Shown piece by piece: positions 1-9,149 of a DNA stretch of 64,000 nt. Below the pieces are notes generated by a model that was given only the letters and a program-made list of their open reading frames with translations, was not told the origin of the DNA and made no database searches. Source of the stretch: Lachnospiraceae bacterium (GTDB lineage Bacteria > Bacillota > Clostridia > Lachnospirales > Lachnospiraceae); NCBI GenBank assembly GCA_910575005.1, contig CAJTCL010000001.1, forward strand, positions 310,001 to 374,000. Direction: 5' to 3'. The first letter of the stretch is position 1; every line of letters starts with the position of its first letter. A program made the translations under genes and the position numbers.

Positions 1-1
1 T

Positions 2-136
2 GGCTGGCACCCCCGCTGGAGAATTGAGGAATCTATCAAGAAAACGGTTGCATGGTATCAGTACTATTTAACAGGAGGTAATCTCCTGAAATATACAGAG
101 AGACAAATACAAGATTTTTTTGAAAAATATAAATAA
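2..136 (+). CDS. rfbG: CDP-glucose 4,6-dehydratase, C-terminal fragment (5' end outside window)
   Basis: Frame 2 is open from the window edge to a TAA at 134-136 and encodes the last 44 residues. The stretch GWHPRWRIEESIKKTVAWY is the typical C-terminal end of CDP-glucose 4,6-dehydratases, the enzymes that turn CDP-glucose into CDP-4-keto-6-deoxyglucose. The presence of rfbF (glucose-1-phosphate cytidylyltransferase) five genes downstream supports the call, because the two catalyse consecutive steps. The next gene starts 15 bases later, so this is the first visible gene of a forward glycan operon. Only the tail is visible, so catalytic residues cannot be checked; another SDR-type sugar dehydratase remains possible. 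Confidence 0.72.
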   Translation, partial: GWHPRWRIEESIKKTVAWYQYYLTGGNLLKYTERQIQDFFEKYK

Positions 137-151
137 GGCAGGATATAATAA

Positions 152-1144
152 ATGAAAATATTGATGATAGGCGGAAGTGGAAATATTAGCTGGCATTGTA
201 CCAATAAATTACTTGAAAACGGGCATGACGTTTATGTACTTAATCGTAAATGCACCATTCTTACTAGGAGAGAACTAAATCCCAATGCCAAAAGAATTGT
301 AGCAGATATTAATGATTTACAGTCTGTCAAACAACTACTGGGAAATACTAAATTTGATATTGTTGCAGACTTTATCTGTTATAAGATGGAAGATGCTCAA
401 AGAGATATTGAACTATTCGGGCACAACACAAAACATTTTATTTTTATTAGTTCAGCCGGAAATTATAAGCGCGAGGGATATTGCTTACCCATTACAGAAG
501 AAAGAGAATTGACCAGTATCAATTGGGAATATAGTAAAAATAAGATACAGTGTGAACAAATATTTATGAAAGCATATAGAGAACAAAATTTTCCGGTAAC
601 AATCATCCGTCCTGGCCATACTTACGATACATTAATTCCAGAAGCAGTTGGAAATGGAGATTGGACAATTGCCAAGAGAATCATTGAAAAAAAGCCAATT
701 ATAGTACATGGGGATGGCACAGTATGGTGGACACTGACCAATAGTTATGATTTTGCTGCAGCATTTGCAGGTGTAGCAGAAGATACAGAAACAATTGGAG
801 AAGCATACCATATCGTCGGCGATGAAGTTCTGACCTGGAATGAGATTACTCATACGGTTGCTCATGCACTAGGAAATCCTATGCCAGATATTGTCTATAT
901 ACCCGCAAAAATAATTGAATTAGAAGAACCAGTGTGGGGAGCAGGCATTACAGAACATAAGATGTGGTGTGATGTATATGATAATTCTAAGATAAAACAG
1001 GTCGTTCCTACATGGAAAACACAGGTCAGTTTACGCAATGGTATTGAATATACCGTGAATTGGTTAAACGAAAAAGAATGCCGTAAACGGGTAAACTTGG
1101 GACTAGATCATCTGATTGACAAACTCTGTACAAAATATAGATAA
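152..1144 (+). CDS. NAD-dependent epimerase/dehydratase (extended SDR family)
   Basis: This 330-aa protein opens with a Rossmann fold: MKILMIGGSGNIS gives the GxxGxx dinucleotide motif at residues 7-12. A Y-x3-K catalytic pair is visible at Y127/K131 (YSKNK). Length and motifs fit the extended SDR family of nucleotide-sugar epimerases, reductases and dehydratases. It lies between a CDP-glucose dehydratase and rfbF, so the likely substrate is a CDP-4-keto-6-deoxyhexose, either epimerised or reduced at C4; the exact reaction cannot be read from sequence. The ATG at 152 follows an AGGA about ten bases upstream. Family assignment is firm, substrate is inference from context. Confidence 0.8.
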   Translation: MKILMIGGSGNISWHCTNKLLENGHDVYVLNRKCTILTRRELNPNAKRIVADINDLQSVKQLLGNTKFDIVADFICYKMEDAQRDIELFGHNTKHFIFISSAGNYKREGYCLPITEERELTSINWEYSKNKIQCEQIFMKAYREQNFPVTIIRPGHTYDTLIPEAVGNGDWTIAKRIIEKKPIIVHGDGTVWWTLTNSYDFAAAFAGVAEDTETIGEAYHIVGDEVLTWNEITHTVAHALGNPMPDIVYIPAKIIELEEPVWGAGITEHKMWCDVYDNSKIKQVVPTWKTQVSLRNGIEYTVNWLNEKECRKRVNLGLDHLIDKLCTKYR

Positions 1145-1185
1145 CAATCTATAGATAACAATCACTGACAATTCGGAGAAAAAAT

Positions 1186-2772
1186 ATGATAGAAATATTA
1201 GATGGAGACGTTTGGAATATACAATACAGCGAATATGATATGCTGCAAATTGGAAAATTCTTTTTGGATGACCATTTTACAGATAAAATCGTTATATGGA
1301 AAGATGAAAAACCCATAAAAGTAATTACAAGTATAGATATTGCCAATCAGAGACCTGTGAAAGAAGATACATTGATACATAATGATTCTGTATTTACACA
1401 GGCAAGACAAAAATTCTTGGCATATGGAGAAGACCGTGAAGGCAGATGTCTGCCTGTAATAAATGAAGCGGGAGAATTAGAATATATTTTAACTTATTCT
1501 TATAATCGAGATTTTTCATTAGACAAGTGGGATTATGTCAGAGAATTTGAGGAATTTGATCTATGCTCTGAAGAACTTGATCTTGATTTATTAAAAAGAG
1601 CTGATACATATATCATAGAGAACTTTAACGAATACACAGATACAATCATTAAAATTATTAAAAAGTATTGGAAAAACAAAAGAATTCTTGTGACTGATCA
1701 CAAGGTAAATTATTTCCGAAATGATGTAGAATGTTACAATAGCATAGATGATGTATATCATAAATTATCACAAAATAGAATTATGTTTATCACTGGCAAT
1801 TGTCATGAACGCCAACGAGATTTAGGCAGCAAAAAGAGACAAATTACAAAGTATCTCACCTTGGAATACAATGATATGGAAGTGATGACCAGTCTCTTTT
1901 GGAAAAGTAATATTACAACTTTAGGTAATCTCAATCCCGATAAAAAAATTTTATTGATTAAATATCCAATAGAAACAGATGGTCTGGGTTGTGTGATATC
2001 AGCAACCACTGACATTATGAAAATGGCTGCTGATAAAGACTTAATTCCAGTTGTAGATTTAAGTATTCCTGAACAATGTAACCAATTTACTTTAGGTAAG
2101 CCGGAAAATATGTGGGAGTACTATTTTAAACAAATGAGTGACATTGGTGTAGAGGAAGCATACCATAGCCAGAATGTAATTTTATGGAACAATGTATTTG
2201 ATAAATTTAATCCATATCTACAAGAAACAGTAACATTCAAAAAAGCATACTCTATCAAAGAGTGTTTGTGTTTGTCTCAAAAAACCTATGACTACTGCGA
2301 ACAACAATGGAACAAAATTATCCCCAAAGGCGAAAAAGTATTGGGAGTCATTGCCAGAGGAACAGACTATCGTACCATTTGTAACTTCCAGGGAAACGAA
2401 AATATTCTTGTCAAAAAAGTATTGGAAAAAATGTATCTATGGGATTGTAAATATATTTTTCTGGCTACCGAAGATCAAACAATTCTTGAGAAGTTCCAAC
2501 AAACGGAACTAAGAGAACATTTATTGTATCAGGAACAAAAACGTTATAATTACCAGAAATCAGAAAATCAGTACTGCCTTTTAGGTAATATAAAGAACAG
2601 AGAAAATGAAGATGGATATTTGGAAGGATTAAAATACTTTTCCGTCTTATACATACTATCTAAGTGCCAAAGTTTTATTACAAATGTAAAATGTGGTGCA
2701 TTTTGGGTTGTAAAAGGATTAACCCCTGCCTTTGAACATGAATGGATACAAGATGATGATTTTAGAATGTAG
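1186..2772 (+). CDS. Two-part protein: N-terminal CBS-like module plus fucosyltransferase-like (GT23/O-FucT fold) domain
   Basis: The protein has 528 aa. The last half has fucosyltransferase-like hallmarks: an HxRxTD-like motif at 388-395 (VIARGTDY) and a LATEDQ segment at 426-431, which in NodZ/FUT8-like enzymes belong to the GDP-sugar site. The first ~130 residues form a separate module with a CLPVINEAGELEY segment (88-100) resembling CBS or regulatory domains; the next protein in the operon has a similar module with a different catalytic domain. A linker with KNKRILVTD follows. No signal peptide or membrane segment is seen, so it is cytoplasmic. GGAG precedes the ATG. It probably transfers a deoxyhexose to a glycan or to flagellin. 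The family match is remote, and the acceptor is unknown. Confidence 0.55.
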   Translation: MIEILDGDVWNIQYSEYDMLQIGKFFLDDHFTDKIVIWKDEKPIKVITSIDIANQRPVKEDTLIHNDSVFTQARQKFLAYGEDREGRCLPVINEAGELEYILTYSYNRDFSLDKWDYVREFEEFDLCSEELDLDLLKRADTYIIENFNEYTDTIIKIIKKYWKNKRILVTDHKVNYFRNDVECYNSIDDVYHKLSQNRIMFITGNCHERQRDLGSKKRQITKYLTLEYNDMEVMTSLFWKSNITTLGNLNPDKKILLIKYPIETDGLGCVISATTDIMKMAADKDLIPVVDLSIPEQCNQFTLGKPENMWEYYFKQMSDIGVEEAYHSQNVILWNNVFDKFNPYLQETVTFKKAYSIKECLCLSQKTYDYCEQQWNKIIPKGEKVLGVIARGTDYRTICNFQGNENILVKKVLEKMYLWDCKYIFLATEDQTILEKFQQTELREHLLYQEQKRYNYQKSENQYCLLGNIKNRENEDGYLEGLKYFSVLYILSKCQSFITNVKCGAFWVVKGLTPAFEHEWIQDDDFRM

Positions 2773-2792
2773 ATCAATATTGGAGAAATAAA

Positions 2793-4577
2793 ATGATAAA
2801 AATATATGAACCAGAAGTGTATTGTATAGAAAAAGACCAAATCAGCGATTACGAAGAGTTATTGAAATTTTTTGAAGATGGACATTTAAATAATTATATC
2901 ATTATGAACAATAATGGCGTTTTTAGCGAAGTACTAGACTATTATTGTGTTTTATTCCAAAAATCGGGACAACGAAATTTTGTATACAACTTAGAAAACG
3001 CTTTTGAACAAGCAGAAACATTTTTTCGGAACAACGAAAACAAAAATACTATTTTACCAATTCTGAATAGTGATGATGTTGTAATAAGTTTTTTCCAGTG
3101 GGATGATATATTACCTTCCATATCAAGAAAACCCACACTCTTACCACAAGATTTTGAGATTATTAAGGATCTGAAAGAAATAATCTTATACAATTGCGAT
3201 GAATACAATTGGCATATTTTAAATGGATTGTTAGAAACCAATGAGACAAAAAATATTATATTAACGGGACTAGGATGGGATCTATTTCAGAATACATCTC
3301 TGATAAAGAAATCTGCAAATATTTTCTATAAAAACAAAGAAGATATTATCATAGATGACAGTGTAATCGTAATTTCTTCTAAGACGAGCGAAGAAATGTT
3401 AAATATCTCAAAAGGCAGGTTCTTGAATGGAAAATTACTGATGGACTTAATCTTAAGAAAAGAAAAAATATGCGTATTTTTATCAGATGATTTTGAGAAA
3501 GATCAAGAATTGTGGGATAAAGTTCAACCATTGACAGATAATATAGAAATTACTGCATTTCTAACAAATAATAAAAAACTTGTCGGCCAGGAAATAGATG
3601 GCATACGTATACACTATATTCATGATTTACGATATATGAAATATGATAAAATCTTAATCTGCTGCAAAATAGGTGGTGATGAAAATCTTTTCCAAAAAAT
3701 CAATCAATTAGTCTGCGGATATCATATTGATTATAACGTTATTGACGAATTTTACTGGGGAATCGTAAAATTAAAATTATTTTACCAATATAGAACCACA
3801 AAAGATATTGAACTTCTTGAACTGATCAATCATTTAAAACATAATTATGGAAGTATCTGGGGACCGTATCTAAAGGATTACACTTCCCAAGCATGGCCCG
3901 TTTATTGGGATGATACCTCTGGTTATCCTTATATTGTCTTTGAAAATAAACGAATGTATTTTCCTCACAGCTACCATAATTTTGTTATGAACAATGGACA
4001 GATGTATGTGTGTGATATTTTATTAGAACAACATACTTCTTCCCCGCATCTTTATTGTAAGGATGAGGTTATCATAAAGGATGGAGATGTTGTTGTCGAC
4101 GCGGGAGTATGTGAAGGAAATTTTTCCTTACGCTATATTGATTTGATTTCAAAATTATACCTTGTAGAATGTGATCCGCTTTGGGAAGAACCATTAAAAC
4201 TTACATTTGCACCTTACAAAGAAAAAGTTGTATTTTGTAACAAATTTTTGACAAATTTTAATGACGATACACACATAACGTTAGACCAGTTAGTAACTGA
4301 AGATGTTAATTTTCTAAAAATGGATATTGAAGGTGAAGAACCAAAAGCATTGGAAGGGGCTCAAAGATTACTATCAAATGAAAATATACGTTTGAGCATA
4401 TGTACCTATCACAAAATTGGACAATACCAAGATATTAAAAAAATGCTTGAGAAAAATGGGTTTACAACGACACATTCCAATGGCTTTATGCTATTCTGTG
4501 AAGACCCTGATTTTGCCAAAACTGCTGATCCCAGAAGAGGGATTATAAGAGCTTGGAAAGATCAAAACATATCGTAA
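2793..4577 (+). CDS. Multidomain FkbM-family SAM methyltransferase
   Basis: The protein has 594 aa. Residues 433-445 (VVVDAGVCEGNFS) form SAM motif I, 459-461 (ECD) the ribose-binding acid region, and 508-516 (LKMDIEGEE) the conserved FkbM post-motif, so the last 170 residues are an FkbM methyltransferase, a family that O-methylates sugars and polyketides. Residues 1-110 resemble the N-terminus of the preceding protein (FFEDGHLNNYIIM against FFLDDHFTDKIVI; ILPILNSDD against CLPVINEAG). Residues 225-320 (ICVFLSDDFEKD...) look like an extra nucleotide-binding or oxidoreductase-like fold. It starts 20 bases after the previous stop with a GGAGA site. It probably methylates the sugar made by this operon. 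Methyltransferase identity is secure; the roles of the front domains are unknown. Confidence 0.75.
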   Translation: MIKIYEPEVYCIEKDQISDYEELLKFFEDGHLNNYIIMNNNGVFSEVLDYYCVLFQKSGQRNFVYNLENAFEQAETFFRNNENKNTILPILNSDDVVISFFQWDDILPSISRKPTLLPQDFEIIKDLKEIILYNCDEYNWHILNGLLETNETKNIILTGLGWDLFQNTSLIKKSANIFYKNKEDIIIDDSVIVISSKTSEEMLNISKGRFLNGKLLMDLILRKEKICVFLSDDFEKDQELWDKVQPLTDNIEITAFLTNNKKLVGQEIDGIRIHYIHDLRYMKYDKILICCKIGGDENLFQKINQLVCGYHIDYNVIDEFYWGIVKLKLFYQYRTTKDIELLELINHLKHNYGSIWGPYLKDYTSQAWPVYWDDTSGYPYIVFENKRMYFPHSYHNFVMNNGQMYVCDILLEQHTSSPHLYCKDEVIIKDGDVVVDAGVCEGNFSLRYIDLISKLYLVECDPLWEEPLKLTFAPYKEKVVFCNKFLTNFNDDTHITLDQLVTEDVNFLKMDIEGEEPKALEGAQRLLSNENIRLSICTYHKIGQYQDIKKMLEKNGFTTTHSNGFMLFCEDPDFAKTADPRRGIIRAWKDQNIS

Positions 4578-4605
4578 ATATTAACTTTATTTAATAAGGA
4601 GACAA

Positions 4606-5373
4606 ATGAAAGCAGTAATATTAGCAGGCGGAAAAGGTACAAGAATTAGCGAGGAATCTAAGATAAGACCGAAACCAATGGTGGAGATTGGTGGAAAACC
4701 TATTCTTTGGCATATCATGAAACGTTATGAAAAATATGGCATAAAAGATTTTATTGTCTGCTGCGGTTATAAGAGCAAAGTAATAAAAAAATACTTTCTC
4801 AATTATTATGTGCACAATAATGATATGACTTTTCATTTAAAAAATAGTGGTAATTTTTCACAAAAATCCCATTCAGAATCCTGGAAAGTCACACTTGTTG
4901 AAACAGGAACAGACACCTTAACCGCTGGACGATTACTTAAAGTAAAAGACTATTTACAGAATGAAACATTTATGCTGACATATGGTGATGGTGTATCAGA
5001 TATTAACCTAAATAGTTTAATGAATTTCCACAAACATCAAAATAAAATTGTTACCATTTCCACTACTCAACCAGAAGGAAGATTTGGTGCATTAAAGCTG
5101 GATGATCAAAGCAGGGTAAGAGGATTTAAAGAAAAAGCACGTGAAGATCAATCCTGGGTAAATATTGGTTTTATGGTAATGCAGCCAGAAATATTTGAAT
5201 ATTTGGAGCATGGCCAATATATGCTGGAAGGTGTACCATTTGAAAAATTAGCGGAAGCTGGCCAAATGGCCGCCTATAAACATTATGGTTTTTGGTCGCC
5301 AATGGATAATATCCATGACAGGGACTATCTTGAAACATTATGGAACAATGGCAATGCACCTTGGAAATCATAG
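4606..5373 (+). CDS. rfbF: Glucose-1-phosphate cytidylyltransferase
   Basis: The 255-aa protein starts MKAVILAGGKGTR, the nucleotidyltransferase signature, followed by KPMVEIGGKPILWHIMK and later TYGDGVSD (metal-binding region, 125-132), a combination typical of RfbF. It joins glucose-1-phosphate to CTP to give CDP-glucose, the substrate of the dehydratase encoded at the window start. Length equals the family norm (about 257). AAGGAG precedes the ATG. The genes between the two enzymes suggest the whole operon makes and modifies a CDP-deoxyhexose such as a paratose, tyvelose or abequose relative; which one is not determinable here. Confidence 0.93.
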   Translation: MKAVILAGGKGTRISEESKIRPKPMVEIGGKPILWHIMKRYEKYGIKDFIVCCGYKSKVIKKYFLNYYVHNNDMTFHLKNSGNFSQKSHSESWKVTLVETGTDTLTAGRLLKVKDYLQNETFMLTYGDGVSDINLNSLMNFHKHQNKIVTISTTQPEGRFGALKLDDQSRVRGFKEKAREDQSWVNIGFMVMQPEIFEYLEHGQYMLEGVPFEKLAEAGQMAAYKHYGFWSPMDNIHDRDYLETLWNNGNAPWKS

Positions 5374-5409
5374 ATAATATTATTATAAAAAGAAAAAAGG
5401 AGAAATCAT

Positions 5410-6273
5410 ATGCTTCACACTGTATTACTTGGAATTGGCGAAGATTCTATTGATATTATCAATCATGCAATTAGAGAGCTTAAAGAAAACACTATCATTG
5501 ATGCGATTGTTTTTGATAATGATAAACTGTGCAGCAGTTATATTAGGAATAAAATTGGTCCTCATAATATTAACTGGGATGAGGTACAAACAAATCAAGA
5601 TATTGTCAATCAAATCATAGATTCTGGTACAATGAATGATTTGGAGAAATTTACATATTTGTGCCCCCATAGAACCATATATAAATGGCTGCACTATTTT
5701 GAAATATACGAACGCCATTTTGCAAAATATAGAAATACTTCACCTATCGTAATGGAAATTGGTGTGTTTAAAGGTGGTTCTCTGCAAATGTGGAAAAATT
5801 ATTTTGGCGAAGGTGCCAAAATCATAGGCATTGATATAGATGACAGTGTCAAGTCTTTTGAAGAAGAAGCAATCTCCATTGAAATTGGCTCACAAGAAGA
5901 TCGCCATTTTTTGAAATATTTAAAAGAAAAATATCCTCATATAGATATTCTAATTGATGATGGTGGACATATGACTCATCAACAAATTATAACTTTTGAA
6001 GAAATGTTTCCTCACATTTCTTATGGTGGGACTTACCTATGCGAAGATTTACATACTAGTTATTGGTATGATTACGGCGGAGGTTATAAATCTCCAGACT
6101 CATATATTGAATATAGCAAAAACTTCATTGATTATATTCATGCGTGGCATAGCAGAAGTGCAGATTTACAGGAAAATGAATATTCCAGAAGCATGCATAG
6201 CCTCCATTATTACGACAGTATATTGGTAATCGAAAAAGAAAAAATGGGCGTACCTTTTTCAATGAAATTTTAA
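5410..6273 (+). CDS. Class I SAM methyltransferase, CmcI/macrocin O-methyltransferase-like
   Basis: The protein has 287 aa. VMEIGVFKGGSLQMW (~residues 116-130) is SAM motif I, IIGIDID the acidic ribose site, and ILIDDGGHMTHQQ followed by GGTYLCEDLHTSYW the metal-linked motif shared by macrocin, mycinamicin and cephalosporin hydroxylase-like methyltransferases, many of which methylate deoxysugar hydroxyls. The first ~90 residues are a separate nucleotide-sugar-sensor-like segment (HTVLLGIGEDSIDI). It sits 36 bases behind rfbF with an AAAGGAGAAA site and is the last gene before a strong terminator. Sugar O-methylation is inferred from family and neighbours. Confidence 0.75.
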   Translation: MLHTVLLGIGEDSIDIINHAIRELKENTIIDAIVFDNDKLCSSYIRNKIGPHNINWDEVQTNQDIVNQIIDSGTMNDLEKFTYLCPHRTIYKWLHYFEIYERHFAKYRNTSPIVMEIGVFKGGSLQMWKNYFGEGAKIIGIDIDDSVKSFEEEAISIEIGSQEDRHFLKYLKEKYPHIDILIDDGGHMTHQQIITFEEMFPHISYGGTYLCEDLHTSYWYDYGGGYKSPDSYIEYSKNFIDYIHAWHSRSADLQENEYSRSMHSLHYYDSILVIEKEKMGVPFSMKF

Positions 6274-6300
6274 AAATGACTTCTAGATTAGAAAAAATAA

Positions 6301-6365
6301 TGTAAGATATGATGGTAATAAACAACAAGGTTTTACTGACATCATATCTTACATCTGTTTTTTTA
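6301..6365 (+). terminator. Rho-independent terminator of the CDP-sugar operon
   Basis: A perfect 14-bp stem pairs 6301-6314 with 6340-6353 (TGTAAGATATGATG against CATCATATCTTACA), followed by a run of T residues at about 6358-6364. It lies 28 bases after the last forward gene and just before the converging reverse gene ends at 6395. The long loop can form an extra small pairing. Confidence 0.85.
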
Positions 6366-6394
6366 AGAAGCAGCTTCCTGTTTTCATTCTACTC

Positions 6395-7491
6395 TTACAA
6401 AATGCTTTCCACAATCTGCCCCTCATATACTGGATCATGCAGTTCCTGCGCATAATCATCATCTTTCAATTCATTATTATATTTATGAGGAACAGCAACG
6501 CGCTCTCCCTTCCCTGCTAGGAACCACTCATATTCCAGATCAAGATGTCCAATATCCAATGCTTGATACCCTTCCACAGTAAGATCATAGGCCAGTACTC
6601 CTGCGGATGGTCCCATAGCAACCAGAAACAAGATGTCACTGTGTGCAACTTCTAATGACGCTTTTAAAATATCATCATAACGGTCAAAGGAACTGGTAGC
6701 TGGAGCAAGAATACGCTTTATCTCAGAAGCCCCCTCTAACAAATCATTTCCTACCCCCATTCTGGTCTGTGCGCCTTCTACAATGACCACTTTCCTTCCC
6801 AGATCTTTTTCAAATGCTCAAATCGTTTTCTAGGCGCATCCGTCATACAGTCCTGGTACATGACATAAGGTCTTGATACATATGCATCATAATAGATTCT
6901 GTCATGCTCCAGCAGAGCCATATGCTGCTTCCTAGTCTCTCCACCAGCCATATAAAAACGTATTCCATCTGCAGCAAAATCAGTATAATCTTGTAGTGTG
7001 CCATAATTATTGGCAATTGCAATCAACATATTGGGGTGATGGCTGTGCAGCACTTCTTCCAGCCTTGCTCCCAATTTATCATCCAATCTTTGAAATTTAT
7101 GCCTAAACAACTTCACAATCTGTGAAAATTCTCCATCCCCAAACCGTGCCATTGATTTATGACTTTGTATGATCTCCTCAATCGTCTCTTCTGCACTCCT
7201 AATCATTGGAAAATAATAATCATTACGCTTCAGCAACGGATCCAGTAATTCATACCTAAGATTATCACACCTAACTTTCGTAATATTCTGATTAACATCC
7301 AATGTTGTCTGATCACCAATTATTTTTGAAATATGAACCATAATCTGATTATTGATTTCATACATCTCATGTATTGTCTTAAGCATTGCATCTTTTTCTT
7401 TGGCCTGGGACAAATTACTCTTTTGCAACTCCAGTACTTTTTCTTCCAGATAACTAATCCGTGATGCTAACTCCTTTGTATCTTCACTCAT
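6395..7491 (-). pseudogene. GT-D fold glycosyltransferase (SP_1767/DUF1792 type), broken by a frameshift
   Basis: Two overlapping frames together make one protein. The first (7491 down to 6778) carries an N-terminal coiled coil (LEEKVLELQKSNLSQ) and the front of the GT-D domain (MARFGDGEFSQIV, the conserved RFGDGE motif), ending in IWEGKWSL and a stop. The second (GTG at 6790 to 6395) resumes with VVIVEGAQTRMGVGNDLL, the conserved continuation. Restoring one A in the GGAAAG run near 6791-6796 gives WEGKVVIVEG, so a single-base loss explains the break. The start is chosen at 7491 because TAATG joins it to the upstream stop and GGAAGGAAAGAG precedes it. GT-D enzymes extend protein-linked glycans in streptococci. 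Sequencing error or phase variation are alternatives to real decay. Confidence 0.75.
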
Positions 7492-8159
7492 TATGCTCTT
7501 TCCTTCCACTCTAAATTATATTCCTTCATAAAAATCTCTCTTTCCTTGTAATAGTTACTTAAATTCAAAATTCCATCATCATGGATGCACCAAGGCTTTT
7601 TTGTATGGGGAACTACCACTTGATAGCCTCGTTTCCGAAACTCCATGCTCTGAGAGATATCATAAAAATCCCATTTATGAAACAAATCATCTCTCCAAGG
7701 AATATCGTATTGTGTGGCCATCAGCAGCCCATCAATTGCCTGAACCTCCTGGTATGCCCCTTCAATCTTTCCAAACAGATAAGAATCCGCAAAATAGACA
7801 CTATTGGAATGAAGCATTCCCACTCGTTCACCATACCACATAACAGATGTTTTTTCAATTTCAAGATTTCCTACCATCCCAATCATTCCAATCTTAGGAT
7901 TTTCAAACAGTTTTACAATTTCATTGATAAATTGGGGATTAACAATAAATACATCTTGATGCAGATATATCTTATATTTTGCATCTGACTGATTCATTGC
8001 CTGATTGTAACCGGAAGTCATTGAAACAGCACCTTTTATTGGAATAATTTCTCTCTGAAACCCTTGTGGCAATTCCAAACGATTAAGATAAGAAATACAT
8101 TCCTCTTCATACAAGGCATCATTTACACATAAAATAAAACATACTTTCTGATTATTCAT
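7491..8159 (-). CDS. Glycosyltransferase family 2-like protein
   Basis: The protein has 222 aa. VCFILCVNDALYEEECISYLNRL is the first strand and helix of a GT-A fold, and IYLHQDVFIVNPQFI supplies a D-containing donor site in place of a classic DXD. MVGNLEIEKTSVMWYGE, IDGLLMATQYDIPWRDDLFHKWDFYDIS and HDDGILNLSNYYKEREIFMKEY are typical of the small GT2-like proteins found in glycan clusters of Firmicutes. The last base of its stop is the first base of the next gene's ATG (TAATG), implying translational coupling. It belongs to the reverse operon of four transferases; donor and acceptor are unknown. Confidence 0.78.
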   Translation of the reverse strand: MNNQKVCFILCVNDALYEEECISYLNRLELPQGFQREIIPIKGAVSMTSGYNQAMNQSDAKYKIYLHQDVFIVNPQFINEIVKLFENPKIGMIGMVGNLEIEKTSVMWYGERVGMLHSNSVYFADSYLFGKIEGAYQEVQAIDGLLMATQYDIPWRDDLFHKWDFYDISQSMEFRKRGYQVVVPHTKKPWCIHDDGILNLSNYYKEREIFMKEYNLEWKERA

Positions 8160-8189
8160 ATCAAATTCCCCACTTTTTTTGATATTGCA

Positions 8190-9149
8190 CTAGTATTTCA
8201 GATGGCTCTTTAATCCTCCCAAGACACTCCGCCGCACTACCTGTTTGCCCTGTCTGAATACAGATATCAGCCATCTCGCAAAATACAACGTCTCCATATA
8301 ATAACTGAAAAGAAAATGAAATTCAATTTCACTGTAATATTGTTTAACATATTCCGTTTCAGATATTATCTTCTTCAATAATTCCAGCTGTACAAAAGGA
8401 TGATCATAGAGTGTATTTTTCTCATTCATATACTGTACAGTAACACTTTGTCCTGTCTGACGATAGTAATAAAGCCCTTCCTCCATACTATAAAACCGCT
8501 CTGCTGCAAACAACAACGGATATACAAAATATGGCTCTTCATAAACCACTCCTTCTGGAAAAACTGCTTTCTGTTGTTCTAAGAATGTTCTGCGATACAA
8601 TTTATTCTGACTTCCAAATGTAAACAAAGTACCGATCAGCATTCCTCTTTTAATCTCAGATACTGTCCCGTCTAAAAATCCATATTGGCTGCTGCTGTCT
8701 GTACAGCAGTTATTTTCCCCATATACATGGATAAAAGGAAACTGCAAGATGTCCACATTATGAGCGGTGGCATTTTGATATACTTTTTCACACATAGAAC
8801 TATCCAACCAATCATCTGAATCTAAAAACAGAATATACTCACCGATCGCATGTGTTAAGCCACGATTCCTCGCACCTCCCTGTCTATGATTTCGCTTTAG
8901 GTTAATGATTTCCACGGAATCTGGATATTGTTTTTGAAAATTCTGTAAATATTCCATTGTATGGTCTGTGGAAGCGTCATTGACAAAAATTACTTGCAGG
9001 CTCTGTAGGCCTATCGTTTGATTCTTGACAGATTCAAAACAGTCCTGAATATATTTTTCAGAGTTATAACATGGAATAATAATGGTTATTTTTTTACTAC
9101 TCAATTTTCGAGCACCTGTCTCAAGGCGGTTGCTACTTGTTCCAAACAT
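8190..9149 (-). CDS. Glycosyltransferase family 2
   Basis: The protein has up to 319 aa. ITIIIPCYNSEKYIQDC starts the GT-A fold, VIFVNDASTDHT is the nucleotide-binding acidic motif, GGARNRGL and EYILFLDSDDWLD (DXD metal site) follow. The C-terminal third is a family-variable acceptor region with HFLFSYYMETLYFARW. The start is uncertain: ATG at 9149 overlaps the upstream gene by 49 bases, while a TTG at 9104 would overlap its stop (TTGA) and still leave the whole GT2 fold. It is the second gene of the reverse operon, probably adding one sugar to the same glycan as its neighbours. Confidence 0.87.
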   Translation of the reverse strand: MFGTSSNRLETGARKLSSKKITIIIPCYNSEKYIQDCFESVKNQTIGLQSLQVIFVNDASTDHTMEYLQNFQKQYPDSVEIINLKRNHRQGGARNRGLTHAIGEYILFLDSDDWLDSSMCEKVYQNATAHNVDILQFPFIHVYGENNCCTDSSSQYGFLDGTVSEIKRGMLIGTLFTFGSQNKLYRRTFLEQQKAVFPEGVVYEEPYFVYPLLFAAERFYSMEEGLYYYRQTGQSVTVQYMNEKNTLYDHPFVQLELLKKIISETEYVKQYYSEIEFHFLFSYYMETLYFARWLISVFRQGKQVVRRSVLGGLKSHLKY

